From Danxiaibacter flavus (lineage in GTDB: Bacteria; Bacteroidota; Bacteroidia; Chitinophagales; Chitinophagaceae), in NCBI RefSeq assembly GCF_041060425.1, contig NZ_JAULBC010000007.1, forward strand, positions 372,001 through 436,000: 64,000 nucleotides of DNA. The letters are read 5' to 3'. Position numbers and translations under genes: made by a program. Every line of letters starts with the position of its first letter. Position 1 is the first letter of the stretch. This document shows positions 44,652 through 53,538 of the stretch, piece by piece. The notes beneath the pieces were generated by a model. The model did no database searches and was not told the DNA's origin. It worked only from the letters and a program-made list of their open reading frames with translations.

Positions 44652-45096
44652 TCAATTGGCTTGTTGATAATATTGGAAGATCAGGTGTCCGCCGAGAACG
44701 GCATCTTCAATGTCAAGTTTATCCGGTACAACTCTGATATCAGCCGCAAACTAATTATAGTTATATTTTCCATAAGGCCTATCAGACTGTCCGAATCCCC
44801 GCACGGTGATTCCGATTACGCGGTAACCAGCCTTCACTAAAGCATGATACTGATATTCCCAACAGGCAGCACTTAAAGGATAACCGTGGATCAAAACAAT
44901 GGGGTACCTTCTCCATGATCATTTAGTGTAAACGAAAATTAGGTTCTACTTCAATATACCCGGCTCTGGCACCGTGAGCACTGTCTATCGTACCTATTGC
45001 GGTATTTAAATGGTTCGTACTTTTTTCTGTGCAGGCTTCTGTCACACCCACTGTCACGAGCAACATAACGGCAATTAGTTTCGACGTTTGTTTCAT
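44652..45096 (-). pseudogene. Truncated, multiply broken secreted alpha/beta hydrolase gene
   Basis: ATG at 45096 starts a signal peptide (MKQTSKLIAVMLLVTVGVTE, then AC) and the segment GYIEVEPNFRLH, then a stop caused by a lost base near 44921-44930. The protein resumes as NDHGEGTP, loses another base in a C run near 44901-44906, and continues as IVLIHGYPLSAACWEYQYHA, then GYRVIGITVRGFGQSDRPYG. A TAG (44751-44753) follows YNYN, after which FAADIRVVPDKLDIEDAVLG still matches the family. The frame ends at 44652, just where the nucleophile elbow and the C-terminal half should follow. It faces the sigma-54 activator gene across the palindrome region. Confidence 0.78.
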
Positions 45097-45235
45097 TGTT
45101 ATTTTTTGGAGTAAAAAAATAGACTGGTTAAAACCTCTGTGAAAACCGAGAGATGCAAACTGGAAAACCAGACGACATACCACTTTGCAATTACATGATT
45201 GTAAACACTTTGCATTTTAATTCAAATAAAACAGC

Positions 45236-45251
45236 TTACGATATATCGTAA
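45236..45251. promoter_or_regulatory. 16-base palindrome TTACGATATATCGTAA, copy 1
   Basis: Perfect self-complementary site, 51 bases before the activator start codon and 140 bases before the broken hydrolase gene on the other strand. Related sites: 45280-45294 and 47045-47060. Confidence 0.75.
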
Positions 45252-45279
45252 TTTATTACAACCTACCGTGTCATTTTGA

Positions 45280-45294
45280 TTACGATTTTCGTAA
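45280..45294. promoter_or_regulatory. Palindrome TTACGATTTTCGTAA, copy 2
   Basis: Same TTACGA/TCGTAA half-sites as copy 1, with a three-base centre, lying directly before the activator ATG at 45303. A bound activator here could repress its own gene. Confidence 0.65.
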
Positions 45295-45302
45295 ATTCGG
45301 CA

Positions 45303-46979
45303 ATGAGCAAAAAAGCCCCAGCCAAGGAAATTACCGCTACGGAGAAGAAACCAAATGAAAACCGCACGATATTGGCGAAATTGCTCAACCAGAAGGAAAA
45401 TGAGCAATCAATACTGCTGTGCGTAGCGGCGCGAATTGCGGCGGCCAGGACGCGTGCCGATTTATGGAACGTAATCAACGAAGACATACTTGGGCTGTTT
45501 GGCGGGGTTTACTATACTTTATGCCTCCTGCATGAAGACCGTCGGTTTCATTCCCCTTTCATTCATAGCAAAGACGAACAGTTTGATGTTGACAATCCGG
45601 GAAATCCTATTATCCGCAATGATCACCCGGTCGAAGATGGCATTTTTGACTATGCGCTAAAGTCGTCGGGACCCGTGCAATTCCAAATGGAAACACTGCT
45701 CAAACAACCTTCTCTCCCGGTTTATATTCCATATTGGGCCAAGATGGGCATCCAGGAAATGTTAGTCGTTAAAATCACTAATGGCGACGAAGACAGAGGC
45801 GTACTGTATCTCTACGCAAATAAAACAGGTGCCTTTTCGCAAGGCCAATTTGGATTACTGAGCGGAATCGCCGATTTGATCGGAACGGGCATTTGCAACA
45901 TCCTGGCAAATGAAAAAATCGAAGAGCAGATTGCCGAAATCAATCGCTACAAACAACAGCTGGAAGAGGAAAAAGCATACCTGATAGCGGAGCAGCGTGC
46001 CGCCGAAGGATTTGCAGAACTCATTGGCACCTCTCCGGAAATGCAAAAGGTTTTCTCACTTATATCGAAAGTTGCGGACTCATCGACAACTGTTTTGTTA
46101 CTCGGCGAAACAGGAACAGGTAAAGAGTTGGTCGCGCGTGCTATTCACGAGGCGTCTCCGAGAAATGGCAACCTGATGATAAAGGTGAACTGTGCAGCAA
46201 TGCCGGCAAGCCTGATTGAAAGTGAGTTGTTCGGTCATGAGAAAGGAAGTTTTACCGGTGCATCGGAGCGCAGGATTGGAAAATTTGAACTGGCCCATAA
46301 CAGCACGCTCTTTCTTGATGAAATAGGCGAACTGCCGTTGGAGTTGCAGGCAAAAATTTTGCGGGCCCTACAGGAAAAAGAGATTGAAAGAATCGGCGGT
46401 AAAACAACTATCAAAGTCGACGTACGGGTAATCGCAGCCACTAACCGGAACCTTGAAAAAGAAGTAACCCAGCAGCGTTTTCGTTCTGACTTGTACTATC
46501 GCCTCAATGTGTTTCCGATTACGTTGCCTCCCCTTCGCAAAAGAAAACAAGATATTCCTTCTTTGGCGGCTCATTTTATCGAACGATTCGCGCGCAGTAA
46601 CGGCAAAACAATACACGGTCTATCGCGTAAAGCCATGGATAAATTAGAAGCTTACGCGTGGCCCGGCAATATCCGTGAGCTTGAACACATGATCGAGCGA
46701 ACCATCCTTTTGACCAACGGCCATATCATCCGGAATATCCAGTTGCCCGAAAAAAGCAGCATAACGCTGACAGGACACAACAGCGAGTTTCAAGTCCGGT
46801 CACTGGAAGAAGTAGAACGCGAGTATATCCTTACGGTTTTAAAACACTATAACGGCAGGATTTCCGGACCACATGGAGCAGCACTCAAACTACAAATACC
46901 TCCCACAACGCTCATATCAAGAATGCAGAAACTCGGCATACAAAAAGAGCATATCGTCCGTTCGTCGGCAGAGGATTGA
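45303..46979 (+). CDS. Sigma-54-dependent activator: GAF, AAA+ and Fis-type HTH domains
   Basis: Start set at 45303 (558 residues); the earlier ATG at 45276 lies inside the palindrome. An N-terminal GAF-like sensor (about 38-200) and short coiled coil (203-235) precede the AAA+ domain. Walker A is GETGTGKE (268-275), the sigma-54 loop is GSFTGA (315-320, where GAFTGA is usual), Walker B is TLFLDEIG. Then RSDLYYRLNVFPI, the WPGNIREL motif and a Fis helix-turn-helix at the C-terminus (GAALKLQIPPTTLISRMQKL). No receiver domain, so a small ligand or redox signal to the GAF domain is likely. Inferred target: the operon beginning at 47158. Confidence 0.93.
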   Translation: MSKKAPAKEITATEKKPNENRTILAKLLNQKENEQSILLCVAARIAAARTRADLWNVINEDILGLFGGVYYTLCLLHEDRRFHSPFIHSKDEQFDVDNPGNPIIRNDHPVEDGIFDYALKSSGPVQFQMETLLKQPSLPVYIPYWAKMGIQEMLVVKITNGDEDRGVLYLYANKTGAFSQGQFGLLSGIADLIGTGICNILANEKIEEQIAEINRYKQQLEEEKAYLIAEQRAAEGFAELIGTSPEMQKVFSLISKVADSSTTVLLLGETGTGKELVARAIHEASPRNGNLMIKVNCAAMPASLIESELFGHEKGSFTGASERRIGKFELAHNSTLFLDEIGELPLELQAKILRALQEKEIERIGGKTTIKVDVRVIAATNRNLEKEVTQQRFRSDLYYRLNVFPITLPPLRKRKQDIPSLAAHFIERFARSNGKTIHGLSRKAMDKLEAYAWPGNIRELEHMIERTILLTNGHIIRNIQLPEKSSITLTGHNSEFQVRSLEEVEREYILTVLKHYNGRISGPHGAALKLQIPPTTLISRMQKLGIQKEHIVRSSAED

Positions 46980-47044
46980 AGCAACAAAAGATCAACATCC
47001 CTAAACGCACTTAAGCGCTTTCATTATTATGCCTATTCATAAAT

Positions 47045-47060
47045 TTACGGTATATCGTAA
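47045..47060. promoter_or_regulatory. Palindrome TTACGGTATATCGTAA, copy 3 (upstream activator site)
   Basis: One base differs from copy 1. It lies 56 bases upstream of the sigma-54-type promoter and 98 bases before the cysteine hydrolase start, a normal distance for an enhancer-binding activator. Confidence 0.75.
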
Positions 47061-47115
47061 AAAAGAAGAGACGAAATAAAACCATAACCAAGTGTTTGTC
47101 AATACATTAACCCAA

Positions 47116-47131
47116 TGGCACATCAATTGAC
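47116..47131 (+). promoter_or_regulatory. Sigma-54-type (-24/-12) promoter
   Basis: TGGCACATCAATTGAC matches the TGGCAC-N5-TTGCW form with correct spacing between the GG and the -12 box. One mismatch: GA instead of GC in the -12 element. The cysteine hydrolase starts 27 bases downstream. Confidence 0.65.
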
Positions 47132-47157
47132 TATACTGTTGTACAAACACAAAATTT

Positions 47158-47790
47158 ATGAAACCATCTCCAGACCTTTTAGCACCGGATAACCATGCAT
47201 TGGTTTTAATCGATTTTGAAGGCCAAATGGGCTTTGCAACCAAAAGCATTGCTTTAAGCGAATTAAGAACCAACACTGCTATCGTTGCGGGCACTTCGCG
47301 CATCTTCAATGTTCCTACTGTTGTCACAACTGTAGCGGAACAAACTTTTTCCGGCCCTGTATTTCCCGAAATTGAAGAATTCTACCCGCAAGCCACATCC
47401 GGTTATATCGACCGTACGTCCATGAATACCTGGGAGGACGAAGCGGCTTATAAAGCCATAAAGGCGAAAGGACAGAAAAAACTGGTCATGGCGGGTCTCT
47501 GGACTGGTGTGTGTATTGTTGGCCCTGCGCTGTCAGCGCTTCAAGAAGGACACGAAGTGTATGTGATAACAGATGCATGCGGAGATGTAAGCACAGAAGC
47601 GCATGAAAGGGCTGTTCAACGCATGATACAGGCCGGCGTAAAACCGATTACTTCCATCCAATATTTACTGGAACTACAACGTGACTGGGCAAGAACAGAA
47701 ACATACGTTCCTGTGAGCAGCCTCATGAAAAAATACGGTGGCGCTTACGGTATCGGCATCCATTATGCACACAACATGCTCAAACATTAA
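47158..47790 (+). CDS. Isochorismatase-like cysteine hydrolase (YcaC type)
   Basis: A 210-residue cytoplasmic hydrolase. The family triad is visible: Asp in LIDFEGQ, Lys in GQKKLVMAG and Cys in GLWTGVCIVGPAL. The family hydrolyses imides, amides or isochorismate-like vinyl ethers; the substrate here is unknown. First gene of the island after the sigma-54 promoter, so a good marker of the regulon. Confidence 0.92.
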   Translation: MKPSPDLLAPDNHALVLIDFEGQMGFATKSIALSELRTNTAIVAGTSRIFNVPTVVTTVAEQTFSGPVFPEIEEFYPQATSGYIDRTSMNTWEDEAAYKAIKAKGQKKLVMAGLWTGVCIVGPALSALQEGHEVYVITDACGDVSTEAHERAVQRMIQAGVKPITSIQYLLELQRDWARTETYVPVSSLMKKYGGAYGIGIHYAHNMLKH

Positions 47791-47801
47791 ACACTACCAG
47801 C

Positions 47802-49202
47802 TTGCCTGACAAATTTTTGCGCCTTACCTGTAAGGTTATCATGTTTGTATTAGTTGTGAGTGGTGTTTTTTGCTCCGCGCAACCTGCGTCAGCACAGGGC
47901 TTTAAACTGATGCGCTTTGATGAAAGCTATGTATCTCTCGCCGACTCACAGCGCAATGTATACGAAAAAATCAAGTATATGCCGCTCACAAAACGTGGGC
48001 GGATATACCTGTCTTTTGGAGGCGAAGCACGTATCGAGTATGTAGACTTCAACAATGAAGATTGGGGCAGGCTAAACATCGGGCATAATAATTTCCTGTT
48101 GCAGCGCTACGATCTTCACAGCGATATTCATTTGGGTGACCGGGTACGCGTATTTGCACAACTACGCAGCGCATGGGAAAGCGGCAGAAAAAATGGCCCG
48201 CGCCCTATTGATGAAGATAAGCTCAACGTGCAAAATCTTTTTGCAGATGTTGCTCTCATAAAAAAAGAGAAACAGACATTGATCGCCCGTATCGGCAGAC
48301 AAGAATTAGACTATGGAAGTGGCAGGTTGATCTCTGTAAGAGAAGGGCCTAACCTCAGGTTGTATTTCACGGGCGCGAAGATGATGTATAACGCAACATC
48401 TCTTTCGATTGAAGCCTTCGTGATGAAAGCCGATACTATCAACCCCGGCAGTTTTGACAACAAAACCAGTAAGTCGATTAACCTATGGGGCGTTTATGGA
48501 CGGCAAATCATCCAACGGATGGGCAACCTGGATTTTTACTATCTCGGCATCCAACGACCAGCCAGTCTTTTCGAAGAAGGCATTGCGAAGGAAACGAGAC
48601 ACACCATCGGCGGGCGCTTCTGGAAATACGGCGGTGGTTTTATTTACAATCTTGAAGCCGCGTACCAGTTCGGTCGTTTTGGCGATGGTAATATCCGCGC
48701 CTGGACTGCCTCGGCAGACATTGGTTATATGTTTGAAAATGTAAAAGGGAAACCAACAATCAACCTGCGTAACGATTATATTTCGGGGGATAAAAAACAA
48801 GGTGACGGCAACCTCGAAACCTTCAATCCTCTTTATCCGAAAGGCGGCTACTTTGGCTTTAACCCGCAGATAGGACCGGTCAACCTGATCGACATACATC
48901 CGTATGCCACGATCAATTTCACAAGCAAATGGCTGATACAGGCTGATATTGTTTTCAACTGGCGTTATTCATTACAGGATGGCGTTTACCGGCCAAGCGG
49001 CACACTCAATCTTCCGGGTGCAAGTTCAGATAAACGATACATCGGAACTGCATACCTGGCAAGCGTGAGCTATACCCTCAATAAATTCTTGTCGCTTATG
49101 AGCGGCATACAATACTTCCAAACAGGTGCCTTTATCAATGACGTCATAAGCAATCATAAAAACGGTGTATTTATTAATTCAAGAATCGCTTTTAAATTTT
49201 AA
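47802..49202 (+). CDS. Alginate-export-family outer-membrane porin
   Basis: A 466-residue beta-barrel protein with a signal peptide (VIMFVLVVSGVFCSAQPASA). The start appears to be TTG at 47802; the first ATG (47841) would remove the basic segment before the hydrophobic core. Alginate_exp-type motifs follow: GEARIEYVDFN, QRYDLHSDIHLGDRVRVFAQ, IGRQELDYGSGRLISVREGP and a C-terminal strand ending in Phe. Members of this family transport small acidic or aromatic compounds or alginate; here export or uptake of the island substrate is inferred. It is 11 bases after the cysteine hydrolase gene. Confidence 0.85.
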   Translation: MPDKFLRLTCKVIMFVLVVSGVFCSAQPASAQGFKLMRFDESYVSLADSQRNVYEKIKYMPLTKRGRIYLSFGGEARIEYVDFNNEDWGRLNIGHNNFLLQRYDLHSDIHLGDRVRVFAQLRSAWESGRKNGPRPIDEDKLNVQNLFADVALIKKEKQTLIARIGRQELDYGSGRLISVREGPNLRLYFTGAKMMYNATSLSIEAFVMKADTINPGSFDNKTSKSINLWGVYGRQIIQRMGNLDFYYLGIQRPASLFEEGIAKETRHTIGGRFWKYGGGFIYNLEAAYQFGRFGDGNIRAWTASADIGYMFENVKGKPTINLRNDYISGDKKQGDGNLETFNPLYPKGGYFGFNPQIGPVNLIDIHPYATINFTSKWLIQADIVFNWRYSLQDGVYRPSGTLNLPGASSDKRYIGTAYLASVSYTLNKFLSLMSGIQYFQTGAFINDVISNHKNGVFINSRIAFKF

Positions 49203-49206
49203 AACT

Positions 49207-49974
49207 ATGTTCTATACAAAAAGTAATACAGCAACGTCACCCAAAATGTTGATCCGTGCCTTCAGCATTATTGCAATGTTTTGTGTTATAACATGTGCAA
49301 CAACAGTACATGCGCAACAAACAGCTTCAACTCCCGCAGCAACAACAGCGGTTGGTACCGCTAAAACATGGGGCACTGTTGACGGCATGGCCATAGAAGG
49401 GTTGGTTCAAGGTCCATCGGCAGCAGAAGCCGAACTACAGGTTGCTTGTGTATTTGAATATACCGAAGGAGATATCTTCAATGCGCCCGCATTACCTGAA
49501 CCATTGAACGGCATGGTGCATCTTGATCATGCACTAAATGGCCTTATCACAGACATTCGCAAAAGCGGGAAATTTTCAGGGCATGCACTGGAGACAATAC
49601 TCATCACACCGCCGGCAGGAACGCTTAAAGCAAAAAAATTATTACTGATTGGTCTCGGCGACCGAAACAAGTTCAATGCAGATTTAATGATACAAATTGG
49701 TAGTGTAGCCCTGCGTGAAGCATTAAATATCGGTGTTACACATTTTGCTTTTGCAAGTGACATCAAAGATGCAGGCATTGATTCTCCCACAGCATTAGTA
49801 GCAGGCAATGTTACTAAAGGAATCGTTGCGGCCTACCGCACACAGGCATTTCTAAAAAGCAAAAAGATGGCAACCTACAAGCCTGTTACAAAAATAACAC
49901 TGCTGGCAGGCCCGGCCTTCTTTACAACGGCAGGTGAAGGTATCAAAGAAGCCATCGCATCATTTCATAATTAA
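49207..49974 (+). CDS. Exported stand-alone M17 (leucyl aminopeptidase) N-terminal domain protein
   Basis: Start set at 49207 (255 residues), four bases after the porin stop. Signal peptide: SIIAMFCVITCATTVHAQQ. The rest resembles only the N-terminal, macro-like domain of M17 peptidases: NGMVHLDHALNGLITDIRKS, KFSGHALETILI, LLLIGLGDRNKF, ALREALNIGVTHFAFASD. The catalytic zinc domain (with the usual NTDAEGR motif) is absent. So it is probably not a peptidase; the macro-like fold may bind a ligand or partner in the periplasm (inference). Confidence 0.82.
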   Translation: MFYTKSNTATSPKMLIRAFSIIAMFCVITCATTVHAQQTASTPAATTAVGTAKTWGTVDGMAIEGLVQGPSAAEAELQVACVFEYTEGDIFNAPALPEPLNGMVHLDHALNGLITDIRKSGKFSGHALETILITPPAGTLKAKKLLLIGLGDRNKFNADLMIQIGSVALREALNIGVTHFAFASDIKDAGIDSPTALVAGNVTKGIVAAYRTQAFLKSKKMATYKPVTKITLLAGPAFFTTAGEGIKEAIASFHN

Positions 49975-49991
49975 AGCAAGAGGGAGGTATC

Positions 49992-51875
49992 ATGAACTAC
50001 GCAGACCTGATTTTACATAACGGAAGGATACATACGGTAAATGAATCAAACCCTTTTGCCACAGCAGTAGCAATTAAAGACGGGCTGTTCATTGCAGTGG
50101 GTGATGACGCACCTGTTTTACGCCAATACGAAGGCAAAACCACGCAGGTAATAGACCTGAAAGATAAAACCGTCATTCCCGGGTTGAACGATTCTCATAT
50201 ACATCTCATACGCGGCGGACTCAACTATAACCTTGAACTCAGATGGGATGGTGTGCCCTCTTTAGCAGATGCCTTGCGCATGCTGAAAGAACAGGTTGCA
50301 CGCACACCATCCCCACAGTGGGTACGTGTGGTGGGTGGATGGACTGAACACCAGTTCGCCGAAAAAAGAATGCCGACGCTTGATGAGTTGAATACGATTG
50401 CACCGGACACACCGGTGTTTATCATGCACCTTTACGACCGTGCATTGCTCAATCGTGCAGCACTCAGGGCCGTAGGTTTTACTAAAGATACCCCTGCTCC
50501 ACCAGGTGGTCAGATCCAACACAATGCATCAGGTGAGCCGACAGGTTTACTACTTGCCTCACCCAATGCCATGATCTTGTATTCCACGCTGGCCAAAGGT
50601 CCCAGGCTCTCCTATGAGCATCAGGTAAATTCGACAAAGCTTTTTATGCGTGAGCTCAACCGTTTTGGCATTACCAGCGTCATTGATGCAGGTGGAGGCT
50701 TCCAGAATTTCCCTGATGACTACAAAGTGATCAGTGAGCTGAACGAAAAAAAGCAGCTGACCGTGCGCATCGCATATAATCTTTTTACGCAACGTCCAAA
50801 GCAGGAATACGAAGATTTTGAACAATGGACGGGTTCCGTAAAGTTGCACCAGGGTGACGATATGTACCGCCATAACGGTGCAGGTGAAATGCTCGTATTC
50901 TCCGCAGCGGACTTTGAAGACTTTCTGCAACCACGGCCGGACCTACCTGAAACAATGGAAGCCGATCTTGAAAAAGTAGTCCGGCTGCTGGTAGAGAAAA
51001 GATGGCCTTTTAGATTACACGCAACGTATAATGAAAGCATTACACGTTTCCTCAATGTATTTGAAAAAGTAAACAGGGATATTCCATTCGCAGGCCTGCC
51101 ATGGATATTTGATCACGCTGAGACTATTGACGAACGCAACATAGAACGTGTCAAGGCACTTGGCGGAGGTATTGCCATACAAAGTCGGATGGCCTTCCAG
51201 GGAGAATATTTTGCTGACCGTTATGGTGCAAAAGCAGCAGCACATACACCGCCTGTAAAACGCATGCTGGAGATGGAAGTACCTGTTGGTGCCGGAACGG
51301 ATGCCACGAGGGTGAGTAGTTACAATCCATGGGTAGCGCTATACTGGCTTACGGCCGGCAGAACAGTGGGTGGTTTGCAATTATACGATGACAGTAACTT
51401 AATTAGCAGAGAAACCGCACTTGCACTCTATACAAAGGGCAGCGCGTGGTTTTCAAGTGAACAACATAAAAAAGGAAGTATTCAAGCGGGCCAGTTTGCC
51501 GATCTCGCCGTACTGGACAGGGACTTTTTTACTGTAGACAGGGAAGCGATCAAACACATTGAGTCGGTACTTACTATCATTGGAGGAAAAATAGTGTATG
51601 GCAAAGATGATTTCGCGACATACGGGCCGCCTCCACTTCCGATTTTGCCAGATTGGTCACCCGTACACAACTATCCTGGTTATTACAATGGCGCGTTGCC
51701 AGGGGCAAAAAATGCTTCGCTGAATGCTGCTGATGTAAGTGATAAGATTCATTGCTGCGCGGGCAGTTGTGACGTGCATGGCCACCATCATGATATTGCA
51801 CGCAAAAGCACGATTCCGGTTAACAACTATTCAGCTTTCTGGGGTGCATTCGGTTGTTCCTGCTTTGCATTTTAA
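49992..51875 (+). CDS. YtcJ-like amidohydrolase with a Cys/His-rich C-terminal tail
   Basis: A 627-residue amidohydrolase_3-family protein. It starts with the strong ribosome site GGGAGG six bases before ATG. The metal motif GLNDSHIHLIRGG (H-x-H), the lysine-region replacement typical of YtcJ, FRLHATYNE, IFDHAETI and VGAGTDATRVSSYNP cover the barrel. Oddly, the last 45 residues hold a Cys/His cluster: Cys588, 589, 593, His596, 598-600, Cys622 and 624 (IHCCAGSCDVHGHHHD and FGCSCFAF), unlike ordinary YtcJ proteins. It may bind metal. No signal peptide. Inferred role: hydrolysis of an amide or ester in the island pathway. Confidence 0.88.
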   Translation: MNYADLILHNGRIHTVNESNPFATAVAIKDGLFIAVGDDAPVLRQYEGKTTQVIDLKDKTVIPGLNDSHIHLIRGGLNYNLELRWDGVPSLADALRMLKEQVARTPSPQWVRVVGGWTEHQFAEKRMPTLDELNTIAPDTPVFIMHLYDRALLNRAALRAVGFTKDTPAPPGGQIQHNASGEPTGLLLASPNAMILYSTLAKGPRLSYEHQVNSTKLFMRELNRFGITSVIDAGGGFQNFPDDYKVISELNEKKQLTVRIAYNLFTQRPKQEYEDFEQWTGSVKLHQGDDMYRHNGAGEMLVFSAADFEDFLQPRPDLPETMEADLEKVVRLLVEKRWPFRLHATYNESITRFLNVFEKVNRDIPFAGLPWIFDHAETIDERNIERVKALGGGIAIQSRMAFQGEYFADRYGAKAAAHTPPVKRMLEMEVPVGAGTDATRVSSYNPWVALYWLTAGRTVGGLQLYDDSNLISRETALALYTKGSAWFSSEQHKKGSIQAGQFADLAVLDRDFFTVDREAIKHIESVLTIIGGKIVYGKDDFATYGPPPLPILPDWSPVHNYPGYYNGALPGAKNASLNAADVSDKIHCCAGSCDVHGHHHDIARKSTIPVNNYSAFWGAFGCSCFAF

Positions 51876-51886
51876 AACAAACCACT

Positions 51887-52321
51887 ATGAACGATATAAT
51901 CAAATGGGTGTTTTATTCGAATATCGGTAACGATGTAAACAATATTGCATTGCTGGTATTCCGCTGCCTGCTCGGCCTGGAACTTTTCCGGGTGCATGGG
52001 TTAAAGAAATTTCGTGTTGTTGGGGGACAAAGAGAAAAAGTACCCAACCCATTGCATCTGCCCGAAAAACTGAATAAGGCAGTGGCCACCTTCTCCGATA
52101 CCGTTGTTCCTTTTTTAATGATGTTGGGTATCGCAACACGGTTGGTGATCTTGCCAACGATCGGAGTAACAGCCATTGGCTACTTTGTCGTACACCGCAA
52201 AGATGACATCGAAGTACGCGATGTACCATACATGTATACTCTTTCCCTGTTGCTGATCCTCGCGCTCGGCGCCGGTACATACTCAATTGATCATTTAATT
52301 TTTAACCATTTAACGAACTAA
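51887..52321 (+). CDS. DoxX-family membrane protein (MhqP-like)
   Basis: Start set at 51887 (144 residues), with the first ATG (51854) inside the previous gene. Four transmembrane helices of the DoxX family: IALLVFRCLLGLELFRVHGL, FLMMLGIATRLVILPTIG, and two more near the C-terminus. In Bacillus subtilis a DoxX protein (MhqP) belongs to the quinone-resistance regulon with MhqO and MhqD. Relatives of those two lie further down this island. Confidence 0.9.
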   Translation: MNDIIKWVFYSNIGNDVNNIALLVFRCLLGLELFRVHGLKKFRVVGGQREKVPNPLHLPEKLNKAVATFSDTVVPFLMMLGIATRLVILPTIGVTAIGYFVVHRKDDIEVRDVPYMYTLSLLLILALGAGTYSIDHLIFNHLTN

Positions 52322-52325
52322 AACA

Positions 52326-52799
52326 ATGAAGACAGAAATAGGCATCAAACAAGAACACCTTGCCGAGGTAGCGCATTCACTCGGAAAAATACTTGCAGAT
52401 GAATTCGTGCTATATACTAAAACACGTAAAGCACACTGGTGTGTTACCGGCCCGGATTTCCACAGCAAACATCTTTTCTTTGAAGCGCAGTACCAGCAAT
52501 TGGAAGAGATGGTAGATGAGGTGGCTGAGCGCATCAGAACGCTTGGGCATTTTCCACCGGCTACGCTGAAAGAATTTCTCGCATTAACACATTTGACAGA
52601 GCAGACAAGAGAAAAAAACGATGCTGCGGGATTCATCAAAGAACTATTATCAGATCATCAAAGCATTTTGATTCATCTAAGAGAAAATATCGACGGATAT
52701 GCAAAAGCTTTCCATGACGCAGGCACTAGTGATTATATTACCGGGCTGATGGAACAGCACGAGAAGATGGCATGGATGCTTCGCGCGCATCTCGAATAG
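52326..52799 (+). CDS. dps: Dps-family DNA-protection ferritin
   Basis: A 157-residue Dps protein. The family signature is the KTRKAHWCVTGPDFHSKHLF segment (here shortened), followed by EAQYQQLEEMVDEVAERIRT. The ferroxidase His, Asp and Glu residues between subunits are retained. It stores iron and protects DNA from peroxide. Only four bases after the DoxX gene, so in the same operon. Oxidative stress as the island signal fits. Confidence 0.95.
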   Translation: MKTEIGIKQEHLAEVAHSLGKILADEFVLYTKTRKAHWCVTGPDFHSKHLFFEAQYQQLEEMVDEVAERIRTLGHFPPATLKEFLALTHLTEQTREKNDAAGFIKELLSDHQSILIHLRENIDGYAKAFHDAGTSDYITGLMEQHEKMAWMLRAHLE

Positions 52800-52842
52800 C
52801 GCAATGGCGTATCAATTTTCAGAACTTTAAAATTAAAGGGCA

Positions 52843-53538
52843 ATGGCAGAACAAGGCCTACATATTAACCGGGTAACTTTTTTACTGGCGTCGGTCGCCG
52901 GCTTTTGTGATACCGTCACATTTGTGTCGGGTGATTCTATTTTCTCCGCGCATGTAACGGGCAACTTTATCGTGTTTGCTGCACAGATCGCAGGCAATGG
53001 GTATCATGCAGGGGGTTGGTTAAAGTTGCTGACCTTCCCTGTATTTGTGCTGGCTGTTATGGCCGGCGGCTGGCTCGCCGACAATACAAGCCGCAGGTAT
53101 AACCTGCTGTTGGTAGAAAGTATTGTATTAATGCTATGCGGTATCGCTGCCATGTTTTTACCGTTGTTCCCGGCCGGCACAGAAAAATTGCTGATGTACT
53201 TTGTTGTAATGAGTACGGTTGTCGCGATGGGTTTTCAAAATGCTTTCGGAAGGTTATTTGCCAAAGAAACGCATGGGCCGACAACGATGATGACAGGTAA
53301 CGTTACACAAGCATCTCTTGATCTTGGAAGCTTGCTACGCAAGGGTTTCACAAGCCAGCCATCCACGCAGGAAAGTTTAAAGAAATTGTCGGTTACCATT
53401 GGTGGTTTTCTTGTGGGCTGTGTCGCCGGTGCACTGCTTGCCGGGTGGTTGGGTTTAAGTGTGCTTATCGTGCCGGCTGTCGCTATTATCATTTGTTATT
53501 TGCATGGGGAATCGGATGCGTCTAAATTTGATCAATGA
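52843..53538 (+). CDS. DUF1275 (YoaK) family membrane protein
   Basis: A 231-residue integral membrane protein with six hydrophobic segments. DUF1275 hallmarks: LASVAGFCDTVTFVSG, FSAHVTGNFIVFAAQIAG, MGFQNAFGRL, TTMMTGNVTQASLDLGSLL. Function of the family is unknown. It overlaps the histidine kinase start by four bases (ATGA), so the kinase is translationally linked to the stress operon. Confidence 0.93.
   Translation: MAEQGLHINRVTFLLASVAGFCDTVTFVSGDSIFSAHVTGNFIVFAAQIAGNGYHAGGWLKLLTFPVFVLAVMAGGWLADNTSRRYNLLLVESIVLMLCGIAAMFLPLFPAGTEKLLMYFVVMSTVVAMGFQNAFGRLFAKETHGPTTMMTGNVTQASLDLGSLLRKGFTSQPSTQESLKKLSVTIGGFLVGCVAGALLAGWLGLSVLIVPAVAIIICYLHGESDASKFDQ

Noticed and set aside
45097..45235. A TGG...TTTGCA stretch on the minus strand before the broken hydrolase
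   Set aside because: GG and GC are one base too far apart; sigma-54 promoters need strict spacing.
52805..52820. TGGCGTATCAATTTTC, resembling the sigma-54 promoter, before DUF1275
   Set aside because: The -12 box lacks the GC/GA and the gap is only about 40 bases after Dps; a separate promoter is not supported.
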